Shown here piece by piece: positions 43,301 to 53,228 of a stretch of DNA of 64,000 nucleotides (its first letter is position 1; each line of letters opens with the position of its first letter). The stretch is from positions 930,001 to 994,000 of the forward strand of contig JAGTXX020000015.1 of assembly GCA_019044685.2 (NCBI GenBank), given 5' to 3'. Position numbers and translations under genes: made by a program. Source of the DNA: Nannochloris sp. 'desiccata'. Lineage: Eukaryota; Chlorophyta; Trebouxiophyceae; Chlorellales; Chlorellaceae. The notes under the pieces are model-generated. The model did not search any database. It was not told where the DNA came from and saw only the letters and a program-made list of their open reading frames with translations.

Positions 43301-43818
43301 CGCTAACTTCAGGAGTGAGGTGCAAGAGCTTATCCAATTGCTGCACGGCTGCAACAGTGGTGGGAACGGTGGTAGTGGTGGCTCCGTTAGTCTCAGCTAC
43401 CCTAGCTGCTGAAGCCGTCGCTTCTGGAGCTTCGTGATGCGAATTTGGTGCGGCTAAAGGAATAGATGCTACGACAGGAGGTACTTCGTTTTCAGCTCCA
43501 AAGCTAAAGGTAATGGTGCCATCGGAATGAGTTGCTACATTCAAAAGAACGGCCGGATCGCTTGAAGCCGCTCTCGGGACTCTGTAAAATCAATGTAAAA
43601 ATATATGTGAGTGGGCGACTGTGATCAATATAAAGTGGGATGCCTTCCTTGAACCTGAACACACTGCCATGTCTCCCACGCTTGAAAGATAAAACGGCTT
43701 ACCTCAACTTGGCAGGGGTAGCGCCTAACCTTCGCTTGTTAGTACCATTACCGTGGCTTTTGCCGGCTGCAGTCTGGCCAATTCCAGCGCTATTCGCAAC
43801 ACAAAACGTTGTCTGCAT
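40398..43818 (-). CDS. MRL1: MRL1-type plastid pentatricopeptide repeat protein (rbcL mRNA maturation)
   Basis: Exons 43703-43818, 42859-43581 and 40398-42762 give 1067 residues. MRL1 in Chlamydomonas and Arabidopsis stabilises or processes the plastid rbcL transcript for the Rubisco large subunit. The N-terminus (MQTTFCVANSAGIGQTAAGK) fits a chloroplast transit peptide, followed by a low-complexity region. Repeats start after LKMFKHYKFLRPAQRQRSV and RFVQLIPRQFVDPRTYNMLLSVCAEAGD, close to the MRL1 consensus, with about ten further PPR motifs such as TDAAVWNALVTASGRAGQLQRAFDVL. The C-terminal MRL1-specific part is recognisable: LNLMFACLRVPWEDA, AISILEEAIVSGLLPSF and LPPAVAEVYVLTVVSALQ. The splice at 42859/42762 was chosen because it keeps the frame and joins the conserved block. 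Confidence 0.82.
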
Positions 43819-44398
43819 AATGTTGCTAAATAAAAAAAGCCTAAATTCGCCAAAAAGGTTGGTCTTTCTTAGCCCAAGAAGCACCGTAATATACAAAAAT
43901 AAACGCTACTTCTAATTTTCCCGACCAACGTGTGTTTTCTACAATCCACGTTTCCTGGGCACTCTTCAATGCTAATTCGAAATGGGCACTATGCTAACTC
44001 GCCCACCTAGCACATTGTCCTCCAAATGTGGCGTACCAGCTTTATAAAATTATGATATATGCAATGAACCATCTCGGCTCTTAATACTGCTTTGATGCCA
44101 AGAGAGCTGCTTTGCTACCACGCGCTCTCTCTTCGATTGGTGAATTTTGCGGGTGGAGCCTACCATTAGCAGTGTCAGCTCCTTGGTTCTCTCTATTTAT
44201 CTGTTTGTTTTTCTATATACTATAGCCTTACCACAGCAATAATAACGAATGCAGAGACGCGTGTTATTACAAAGCATAAAAAAAGCAAAGAACCAAAGAA
44301 AAAATAGTAAACCAAAAGAAAAAAAAAGGCATTTCTTTCCTTTGTTGCTCCCGTCAACCTTCCCCGCCGTTAGCAATATTCTTTAAAACAGCAACTTT
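43819..44398. promoter_or_regulatory. Upstream region of MRL1 and 3' UTR of the radical SAM gene
   Basis: 580 bp between two minus-strand genes. AT-rich, with A runs near 44278-44330. No element was recognised. Confidence 0.4.
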
Positions 44399-47300
44399 CT
44401 AGCTCACATCAATTCTATTTTCGAGCCCACCAGACCATGGCCCTGTCCCGTTTTCTCTTTGCACAGACAAATGCCCTTCCATTCTCGCCAAACTTCTCAA
44501 TTTCATCCAATCTGGCTGCGGAATGGATGCAGGGTTGAGTCGAACATTAGATCGATGAAGGTGAGCAATTGCCAATTTCTGGCCAGATCTTTGAGAAATC
44601 AAGTCAACTAACACCGCAGGAGTGACAACAGCATTGCCAAAGGCACAACCTGTACGGAAGCGGATCACAGCAGCGCCTTCAGGCAGTGGTAATGCTGATG
44701 CAACGCTTGTCCTTGTAGTACTGTGTGTGGTGCCGGTGCCAACTGGGTTTTGCACTTCGTACACTTCTAGTTCCATTAACCCTGAGCGTATATCGGCAGA
44801 GTTGATTTTCCCTTTGCGTTTCTTGCTAGGACGTGTCACATGCAAAGAATCAGCTGCAAGAACAGCCTCGACAGCTGTTTTCAAAGCTTCAATATTAACG
44901 GTGGCGCCTGGGGTGGACGAGGCGCAGGCGGCAGCAGCCCTGGCAGAAGACTTAAAAGAAGAAGACTGTTTACTTTCTTCCCCTTGTTCTTCCCCTTCTT
45001 CAATAGCAGTTATATTCTCCGCAACAGGCACCACGCCTACATACCACTCCAAACTCTCCAGCAGCGTGCTCACTTTTTCACCGTTGCTGCCGTCAATTTT
45101 TTTCACCTCCGCCTCTTCCACCGCCACCAAATCCAACCCGGGTGGCAGCTGCGCTTGCAACTGCGCCCTCACCACTTCCGGATCCCTCTTTTCAGTTAAA
45201 AATATCTCCAAAATATCTTCAGTCGCCGTAGCGCCAAGGGATAATGGTAATGGCGCATATATTCTTTGTCGGACATTAAAAGGCGATTCGTCAGCGCTTA
45301 TCGGCAACGCAGCTCTCCTGGCTGCCCTGTCCCAAGTAGTCATCATATCTAAATGCCCTACGAACACCATATCTTGGCCCTTTGCAAATCGAAACCGTAA
45401 TCTCTGCGCTCGAGTCGCGTTGGGTCTGTAATGCCCTTTGAAATCAGGTACAGGAGGTGGTTCAAAAACGACATTCTCCCCAAACTCGTCACCACAGACA
45501 CCACATTCACTGCACAGCCCAGAATGAGAGCAATCAGGCACTGTAGCAGCTTCCAAAGCACGTTGTAAATCAGTTTTCAACCAAAATTTAGTTATTCCAG
45601 TGTCGATATGATCCCATGGTAACGGTGCATCGAGTCGTTCGTCTGCTAAAACGCCTCGATCGAGTCTTCCTTTACCACCGCCGCCTTGTCCGCGATACCG
45701 TTCATCTCCAGTTTTCTCCAATACATCCCATTCTCCCGTATCTACCTGCCGGTACTTCCACGTCATATTCACATCTTCGATAGCATCACTCCAGGCAGAG
45801 TGGGCCGTATCGGTGCTTTGCCACCAGGCGTCGTTCGTAGCACCAAGTTCCCACGCTCGCCTTATAACCGCCGCCACACGCCTGTCCCCTCTTGACACAA
45901 AATCTTCCATTGCACTAATTCTCACCGGCGTAAAGTTCGCTTTCACTTGCCACAACTTACTACAGGCTTCTTTGAGCATGATTTGTTTCCGCCTAAACTC
46001 TGCGGTTGAAACAGAGTGCCACTGGAAGGGCGTATGCGGTTTTGGACTAAAGTTGCTGATAGTCACATTGACAGCTAGATGCCATTTACCGTCCCGACAT
46101 TCCCGTTGCAACCATTCAATAGTTTCAGCGATACCCATGACGTCAGCATCAGTCTCACCGGGAAGACCAATCATGAAATAGAGCTTGACTTGACGCCAAC
46201 CACGATCCCATGCGGTCTTGACGCCACGGAGAAGTTCTTCATTTGTGAGTCCTTTATTGATGATATCTCTCAGACGCTGGGTACCCGCTTCAGGGGCAAA
46301 CGTCAATCCACTTCTTTTACCTGAGTTTGTCACTACATTGGCAATGTTTTCGTCAAATCGGTCCACACGTTGACTGGGTAAAGAAAGTGAGACGTTTTCT
46401 TTTTGGAGACGATTTTTAATTTCAATGCCAACAGCTGGTAAACTCAAATAGTCTGAACAAGATAAAGAAAGTAAAGAGAATTCGTTGTAGCCAGTCGTAC
46501 GCATACCCCATTCAACAGCTTCAACGACTTTATCAGGCTCTACATCACGAGCAGGGCGAGTTAACATCCCTGGTTGACAAAATCGGCAGCCGCGTGTGCA
46601 ACCACGCCGAATTTCTACTGTTAATCTATTATGAATTGTATCAACGTAGGGGGTTAAACCGATCTGTTGGAAAGGGTCTGGAGCACAGACACGGCGACGG
46701 ATACGGGGAGAAACGCCTTCTTTAATGGGAAAGACCGCACCGCCCCACCCAGCAGGGGCATCGTAAAATTGAGGCACATAGACGCCTTCTACTTCTTGTG
46801 TTAAGTTCAATAAAGTTGTTTCACGGTCTACCCCAGCAGTACGGGACCTCTTTAAGGACTGCCCAATCTCTACAAGGAGTTCTTCACCATCTCCAAGCGC
46901 AAAGAAATCAAAAAAGGCAGCAAACGGTTCTGGGTTTGATGTGGCGGTGGGTCCCCCGGCAAAAACAAGAGGCGATGAACCATTGAGGGGATCAAAAGGC
47001 TTTCCCTTTGGTTCAGCTGCTTTTCTCTCTTCCCAACTTAATGGAATGCCACTCATCTGCAACATATCAAGGATATTTGTTCCACCCAATTCATAGGAAA
47101 GTGAAAATCCAAGAACATCAAATTGATCGAGCGGGCGACGAGATTCAACTCCAAATAATTTTTTATCATGTCTTTTCAACATCGCAGACATATCTGCACC
47201 AGGGTAATATGCACGATCGCACAATACCCCTGGTTCTTGGTTTAATAACCCGTACAGAATGATATGACCTAGATTACTAGCACCGACTTCATAAATTTCT

Positions 47301-47790
47301 GGATACGTGAGTGCAAATCGAATTTGAGCATCATTCCACGGTTTATGGACTGATCCAAACTCATTACCCAAATAACGAGCGGGTTTATCGAGGGCTAGCC
47401 ACTCAGAACGAGGGATACCATAGATTGCGGCATCCGAGGAACGCAGGGCAAGTTCTTCTCTGGCTTCAAGTTCTGCTGCTGAGGGAAGAGAAGGGGAGCT
47501 AGATTTGATAGTAAATGAAGATGAAGATGATGATGTAGTGGCTGATGCTTGGCAGCGAATTTTTGGTGATTGTCCTGCAGGTCTGCTACTCCTAGAAGGA
47601 GTTGAGGTGGTGGGACGGTAACAGGAGTCAAGGTGACCACCACTTTGAGGAAGGGGCCCTAGTACCGTCCTACACAGTAACACGGAAAAATCAAAAGGTT
47701 AGTTTAAAGGTGCATTTGGAGTCTATAATCGCTGGTTTGTGTAAATTGATGAAAAACCCACCAACGCAATGCAAGCTGTGACAATTGCAT
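44399..47790 (-). CDS. Fused radical SAM protein (cobalamin-binding-like + radical SAM + DUF2344), plastid-type
   Basis: Exons 47762-47790 and 44399-47669 give 1099 residues. The N-terminal 80 residues are Ser/Thr-rich like a chloroplast transit peptide; the tiny first exon (MQLSQLALR) is the least certain part. Then comes the B12-binding-like domain (WNDAQIRFALTYPEIYEVGASNLG, FDVLGFSLSYELGGTNIL, PLVFAGGPTATSNPEP). The radical SAM core has the cluster motif CTRGCRFC near residue 364, GLTFAPEAGTQRLRDIINKG and FMIGLPGETDADV. The C-terminal domain (LRFRFAKGQDMVFVGHLDMM) matches the DUF2344-type domain found fused in cyanobacteria and many bacteria. The reaction is unknown; in bacteria this fusion often lies beside RNase E/G, suggesting RNA-related chemistry. 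A cyanobacterial (plastid) origin is likely but untested. Confidence 0.85.
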
Positions 47791-47991
47791 TGCACGCTAG
47801 TTAACCTTCATCAACTACGGTTAGATGCTCGGTTTCGAAACGTAATGCAAAAGAATATAATTAATGCCGCGATTGAGAGCTTGGCTTCGGTTTTTGTGTC
47901 GGCAGCAAATTGTTCGAAACTGAAAATGAGCTTCATTTATAATTAGTTTGAAACCGTGAAATGTATTTGGATCACAAAATCCGATACTGAG
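47791..47991. promoter_or_regulatory. Short divergent promoter, radical SAM protein / TrmO
   Basis: Only 201 bp separate the two start codons. Core promoters and 5' UTRs must overlap or be very short. Confidence 0.5.
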
Positions 47992-49310
47992 ATGTGGATC
48001 AATGCACTCTTGGGTGCTGCATTGCCGGCTTTGGCAACTTTACATTTGATCGCATCTTCAACTTTGAAAAATAAACTCAAGCGGAAAGAGGTAGGCCATT
48101 GATTCGTCTGAGACATTCATTTCATCTTCAACTATATCTACATCTTAATCCTCCGCCTCGTCATAATTCACAGGAAGAAGCAATTCTTCTCAAGGAAGAA
48201 CGCCTCTCCGAGCGGCAGGGCCGTACCAAAGCAGAACGTGAGCTTCGCGAATTGCAACTAGAACTAGCCCAATCTAGACCACTAGATGCCGCTCCTAATG
48301 GCGTTGTTGATCTACGTCAAATAGCCTTCCCGCTGCGTCCCATTGGCACTCTCCGCTCGTGCTTCAACAAACGCAACGGAACTCCACGGCAGCCTCTCCT
48401 GGTCCCTGCAGCTCGCTCAGCACTTACCCTACGTCCAGAACTTGCTGCGGACATATTTGAAGGGTTACAAAAATATAGCCATTGCTGGGTACTGTACATT
48501 TTCCATGAAAACACCGATTTACAGCGGTTATGGCAACCTTCCTATATTAGTATAAAATCTAAAATAAGAGTCCCTAGACTCAATGGAGATCGTTTAGGCG
48601 TTTTCGCAACCCGTTCTCCGCATAGACCGTGCCCTATAGGACTTTCTGTCGCTGAAATTGTAAAAGTCAATGGGTCAACGCTTATTCTCGGAGGGGCTGA
48701 TATAGTGGACGGCAGTCCGGTGTTAGATATAAAGCCCTATGTTCCATTTTGTGATGCTGTTCTCGGTGCAACAGCACCTGCTTGGGTCGCACCCAGAGCC
48801 GAGGATGAACCCTTGGAGATATCTTCGGTAGAAATACCGGAAGCGGTCGATCAGATGCTGCAGAAATGCTGGGAAGAAAGCAATAATAGTGGTTTTAGTG
48901 GTGGAGGTGGTCAGGCGGCGGCGGCATCAGGGGGTAATAGTAAAAGTAAAAGGAAAAGCAGAGGTTGCAAGAACGTAGTTTTATATTCAAAATACGAAGA
49001 ATATAAAGCCTTAGTTCTTCAAGTACTAAGTAGAGATATTCGCAGCGTGACACAGCGTGTCAAAGTCCCTGCAAGAGAGCAGAAAGCTGATGCTGGAACC
49101 AGCGCCTTGCCAGCTTTGTTCCCCCCCGCCACTGCCAGCAGCAATGGAAATGGGGAAGAAAGGATAGGGGGCGATAAAGAGGAGGAAGAAGGCAAATGGC
49201 ATGTTGAATTAGATGGTGTGGAAGTAACCTATGAGGTTGTGCTAAATCAAACAGGAGAGAAGCGAGTAGTTGTCAAATCAGCCTCACTTATTTGGGATGG
49301 CGGCGGTTAG
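47992..49310 (+). CDS. TrmO-type tRNA (adenine37-N6)-methyltransferase, membrane-anchored N-terminus
   Basis: Exons 47992-48090 and 48174-49310 give 411 residues. TrmO methylates N6 of threonylcarbamoyladenosine at position 37 of certain tRNAs. The first exon encodes a hydrophobic helix, MWINALLGAALPALATLHLIA, followed by KNKLKRKE and a coiled coil. The catalytic TsaA-like barrel spans about residues 95-240: PLRPIGTLRSCFNKRNGTPRQ, EGLQKYSHCWVLYIFHEN, IRVPRLNGDRLGVFATRSPHRPCPIGLSVAEI and DIKPYVPFCD are all classic. The remaining C-terminal part has a Gly-rich disordered insert and a second small domain, as in eukaryotic TRMO. The hydrophobic N-terminus could be a membrane anchor or an organelle signal. 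TGTAA lies about 20 bases past the stop. Confidence 0.9.
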
Positions 49311-49422
49311 CAATTTCGTTCCGTCTGTAACTTTTGTTTTTATTCTAATTTAACTCAATTTGCATGTAGGCAATACACAATAACTGAAAGATTAGTAGTT
49401 ATAATTAAACATAAGCTTTTCT

Positions 49423-50781
49423 TTAAAGTGTATTTAACAAAGGATAGTCAACCGAAAGATCTTCCTGGGTAAAATAATCATCTTCTTCTTCAGGTGTCCA
49501 CAGCACCTCTACCGCCAAAACATCCGCAGCAGGCACAGCACCCAACGTTGTCAAGGCCTCTATCAAAGTATTTCTACCAGTTACCTTTGGTAAACGGACT
49601 CTCCCTTCTACAGCGACTAGAATAGTCACGACGATCAATTCATTAATTGGGGTGGTCAACGTTTTCTTAATATTTAAACTACTAGAACCTGTCCTGCCGC
49701 CAACATTGACTCTCGTTTCTTTTTCAAACTTTCCTCTTTCCTCCAAAGAAAGTTTATTAAATCGAGATTCTGCTTCATCAGCTGAGTTTTCTACCCCGGA
49801 TTTAGCGAATCCGTACACACAATAATCGGGGTTTCGCATCAAAGAAAGCACAGTTTCTTGGAGAACAAAGTGCAGACCTCGTGATGAGCTCGTGTCGGCT
49901 TTGGCGGCGATTCTTTCAAGATCCTTTTGTAAATCACGTGCGGTGCCTAGTAAGCCTACTTGCACTTTTGCTACAGATAACCTTTCTCCACTATCCACTC
50001 TCCCACTGCTACCAGAGCCTATATACTCGTTCGAGCCGCTGTCGTTTCGGTTGAGAACCCCACGAACGACTTGCACCATAATGACGGCGAAAATACCCCA
50101 AAAGAGAAGAGAGGTAAGGCCACCGCCACCTCCCATAGGGTAGCCGTAGCCATACCCCATGCCAAAGGGGGAGAAAAAAAAGGCGTTGGTGGAGACGGAG
50201 GAACGAAAAGGGGACATCATTCCATAGGAGCTGCCAAAAGAGTTTTTATAAGTGGCACCGCCACCTCCAAAAGAGGATCTCCCGCCGAATGCAGAAGCAG
50301 CAGAGCCATAGCCACCACCTCCAAAACTTCCCCCATACATGGATCTACCAAAGCTAGAGCCTCCCATACGGCCTCCGGAGCGTGCAGCTTCCGCAGAGCG
50401 AGGACCACCCAAAGCCACGGCAGCAGCAAGAGCGAGTAATGCTGCTGCTTTTGCTAGTCTAGAAAACAATGCAGACCAGATATTGTTGGTCTCTAAAATT
50501 GGGGGAGAAGATATGTTGTGTTTGCGTTTGTTTGGTGTGTTGTTTTTGGATGGTTGCTGCCGGGCTGGAGGAGCCTGGGAGGCAGTGACAGTTAAGTTGC
50601 CATTGCGGAGAGACGGCTTGTGGGGGGATGAGAAGATTGACACCCTCTGCCAAGTTAAATCGAAAGAAAGAGACTGCTTGCCAAGTCCATGTCTAATCTC
50701 TTGACCTCGACTGACGGTGTGGCGCTGCGCAGAGGTGCACAGGAGTGGGCTTCTAGATAATCTCGAATTTGCAAATTGCAT
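49423..50781 (-). CDS. FLAP1-like DUF1517 chloroplast membrane protein
   Basis: A single exon of 452 residues. It begins with a Ser/Arg-rich transit peptide, then a hydrophobic Ala-rich segment ending in GGPRSAEAA, resembling a second-stage thylakoid signal or a membrane helix. A Gly/Ser/Phe-rich region follows (FGGGGYGSAASAFGG), then a membrane helix LTSLLFWGIFAVIMVQVV and the DUF1517 domain: VAKVQVGLLGTARDLQKDLERIA, LHFVLQETVLSLMRNPDYCVYG, NELIVVTILVAVEGRVRLP and AVEVLWTPEEEDDYFTQEDL. Arabidopsis FLUCTUATING-LIGHT ACCLIMATION PROTEIN 1 has this build and helps adjust thylakoid proton motive force and NPQ. It is divergent from CAS. Confidence 0.85.
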   Translation of the reverse strand: MQFANSRLSRSPLLCTSAQRHTVSRGQEIRHGLGKQSLSFDLTWQRVSIFSSPHKPSLRNGNLTVTASQAPPARQQPSKNNTPNKRKHNISSPPILETNNIWSALFSRLAKAAALLALAAAVALGGPRSAEAARSGGRMGGSSFGRSMYGGSFGGGGYGSAASAFGGRSSFGGGGATYKNSFGSSYGMMSPFRSSVSTNAFFFSPFGMGYGYGYPMGGGGGLTSLLFWGIFAVIMVQVVRGVLNRNDSGSNEYIGSGSSGRVDSGERLSVAKVQVGLLGTARDLQKDLERIAAKADTSSSRGLHFVLQETVLSLMRNPDYCVYGFAKSGVENSADEAESRFNKLSLEERGKFEKETRVNVGGRTGSSSLNIKKTLTTPINELIVVTILVAVEGRVRLPKVTGRNTLIEALTTLGAVPAADVLAVEVLWTPEEEDDYFTQEDLSVDYPLLNTL

Positions 50782-51451
50782 TTTGATAGAATTGAGCCAG
50801 CAAGGCTATGCCGACCCCGTGTATAAATTTAATATAAAGCGTCAATTTCAATAAATAACAGCCAAAATGAGGAATGTGTGTATTCTCAAGGCGATATCCC
50901 TTTCAAGATGTAATAAGATATCGGCGACAACTCCAGAGAAATTTGGAAGATCTTCCCAAAAATATCTAGCCACACTTTTTCCCCATATTAATTCTCATGA
51001 GATCTCTACCTCTGTGTTCTAATCACTTACACACTGTAGCAAGTCACCGGCCCCCTCCTCCATTTGCTTTCCTTCCAGTGAGTTACTAAACTGCCGCTCG
51101 TTGTTGCGGCCGAGACCGTCACTTCCTTTGCAACCATCGCTTTTAATCAATTTTGGCGATTATGGTAACGATCCCGTTATTCTCTGACAGCCAGAGCGAT
51201 AAATTGGATATTTTCTTTCTGTTTCAAGCTCTGGCAGATTGAAGCTCCCAGAAACTTTTCAGCAACGGCCGAAGAAAGACTTCAGATCAGATATGCAGAA
51301 AAATCAACTTTAATTACGCTTCCCTTGACATGCATTCGCACTTTCATCGCTAATTTGAGCTGGGTTTAGTATTTTTGAGGCATCCAAAGGACGTTTGCTT
51401 TCCTATTTCAAACTTCACAAGCAATTCAACAAGTAACCTCAATCCTCAATA
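50782..51451. promoter_or_regulatory. Divergent promoter region, FLAP1-like / CAS
   Basis: 670 bp between two plastid-protein starts. No clear TATA box; light-response elements could not be assigned with confidence. Confidence 0.4.
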
Positions 51452-52819
51452 ATGACTTCAGCTCTGCGTGTTAGGCAGCTTGCCAACAGCATTGGCAAGA
51501 ACGCTCTTGTTAAAAACACGGGACATATTCAGCGCGGCGTTCGTCGCTCCTCTTCTGCAGTAGTGGTGGCATCTTTGCCCAAGCACGTGAAAGGATCAGG
51601 TCAGTCTATATTTTTTGCGCGATTAAATGCCGTATTTGGACACAATTCTTCTCTAAAATTGAGTAACAATATCAGATCTTAACACAGATCATGCAGATTT
51701 TCTAATCCTCGTCTTTATTTTACACAATTTTTTGCAGTTGCTGCTGCTGGCGTGGTCCTCAGCAGCAATGCTGGAGTAGCTCACGCAGAGGACGGTGCAA
51801 TGATCGACTCTGCCGTCTCTTCCATCGTAGAAATCGTCAAATCTACCGGCGATGCTGTGAAAGCTGGTCTTGGAGTAGCCGAACAGGGCCTTGATACAGC
51901 TAAAAGCGCGTATCAGACCATCTCCCCTGCTATTCAGACCGCAACCGACGCAGTAACCCCTGCCTTTAAGAGCGCTGTTCAAGCTGCTACCCCTGTTATC
52001 AAATCTGGAGTCCGTGCTGCTGGTGAAGCTGCTTCTTCCGTTAAACCTGGCCTTGAAAGAGTGCTTTCAGAGACTGTTGGTGTTGATGGCAAAGCTGTCG
52101 CCGGTGCAGGAGAGCAAGCAATCGCCTCTACCAAGCCTCTTCTAGAATCCCTCGTTCATTTTTTTACCACCTCTTCCCCTACAGTGTTGGCAGAGACTGC
52201 CGTCGGCCTGGTTGCAGCGTATTATTTGCTCCCTCCTGTACTTAAAGCCTCCGTTGGAGCCTTGAGAGGCTATGCAGGTGACGTCTCCCCGGCTGCTGCC
52301 CTTGATGCTCTCTCCACTCAAGGTAAAGCCAATTTGGTAGATATCCGTACCGCAAGAGAAAAGGAACAGCAAGGTCTCCCTGATGTGCCTAACTCTGGCA
52401 AGCTTGTTGAGCTGGAGTTTGCTACGATTGAGGATAGAAAGGTGCGGGGTCAGCTGCGGGACATTGGAAAATTGGAAATTAAAATCACTGCTATGCAAAT
52501 CGCTGCCCTGAAACGCCTTAATAAAGGCGCCCCCTTGTATTTGATGGATAAGAACGGTGGGGTGGCCAAAGCTGTGGCCAGAGAGCTGGGTAGTCGGGGG
52601 TTTAATAAGGTTTTTGTGGTTAATAATGGATTTTCAGGGTGGCTTAGGGATAGATTAGGTTCTAAACTGGCAACAAGCGTTTCGCGGGTTGAGGTACTTT
52701 TACCTGGATCTGTGGGCCGGGGAAGCAGTACTCGTCAGTTAAATTCTGGATCTACTACTAGAACCGTGCAGGCGTTGCCTCCTCCCAGAAGAGCATTGCC
52801 TAGCTCGACTGGACGATAA
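51452..52819 (+). CDS. CAS: Calcium-sensing receptor CAS, thylakoid
   Basis: Exons 51452-51599 and 51738-52819 give 409 residues, like CAS of plants and Chlamydomonas (about 380-390). The transit region (RQLANSIGKNALVKNTGH) is followed by VAAAGVVLSSNAGVAHAED, a hydrophobic Ala-rich part formed across the splice. Helical VKAGLGVAEQGLDTAKSAYQ-type repeats make up the lumen/stroma-facing N-domain. One membrane helix, VLAETAVGLVAAYYLLPPVL, sits at about 198-217. A rhodanese-like domain follows (LDALSTQGKANLVDIRTAREKEQQG, VFVVNNGFSGWLRDRLG) without the catalytic Cys of active rhodaneses, as is usual in CAS. CAS links plastid Ca2+ to high-light acclimation, cyclic electron flow and CO2-concentrating gene expression in algae. 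Confidence 0.9.
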
Positions 52820-53228
52820 AAAAGAAAAGTTTGATCCCCCCGCCCGCCCCCCCTTCTTTCCTTTCCCTATGTTTTTTTTAATATTGTTAGTGAATTTCGT
52901 GGAGTTTTATTGAGTGAATGGATCAATGGCGATACGATGACAGCCCTGCGGTTTGTAATAGTCCTAGAAGACGTAGGAATAGATGGTAAAAATAAGAGTG
53001 CTGCCAAGGTAGGCAAAATTCGCTGCTGCTTTGTTTTCTCGCAGCACAGCAAGCGTGAAGCGTGAGAAATGACTGCTTTGTCAAGAGACAAAGCAGACAG
53101 GGACTGGGCATCACAACCAATTTTTAAAGCAGGGAAAATCAAGTGGAGGTGCTAAACGCACTGCGAGGAGCAAAGTAAAGCCCATCGTTCCTCTGCTTGC
53201 ATCGATTTCAGCAACCTGATTTACAAAA
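52820..53228. other. Spacer between CAS and the Ala/Gln-rich protein gene
   Basis: Starts with a C-rich tract (52834-52852) and then AT-rich sequence. No gene is seen. Confidence 0.4.
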
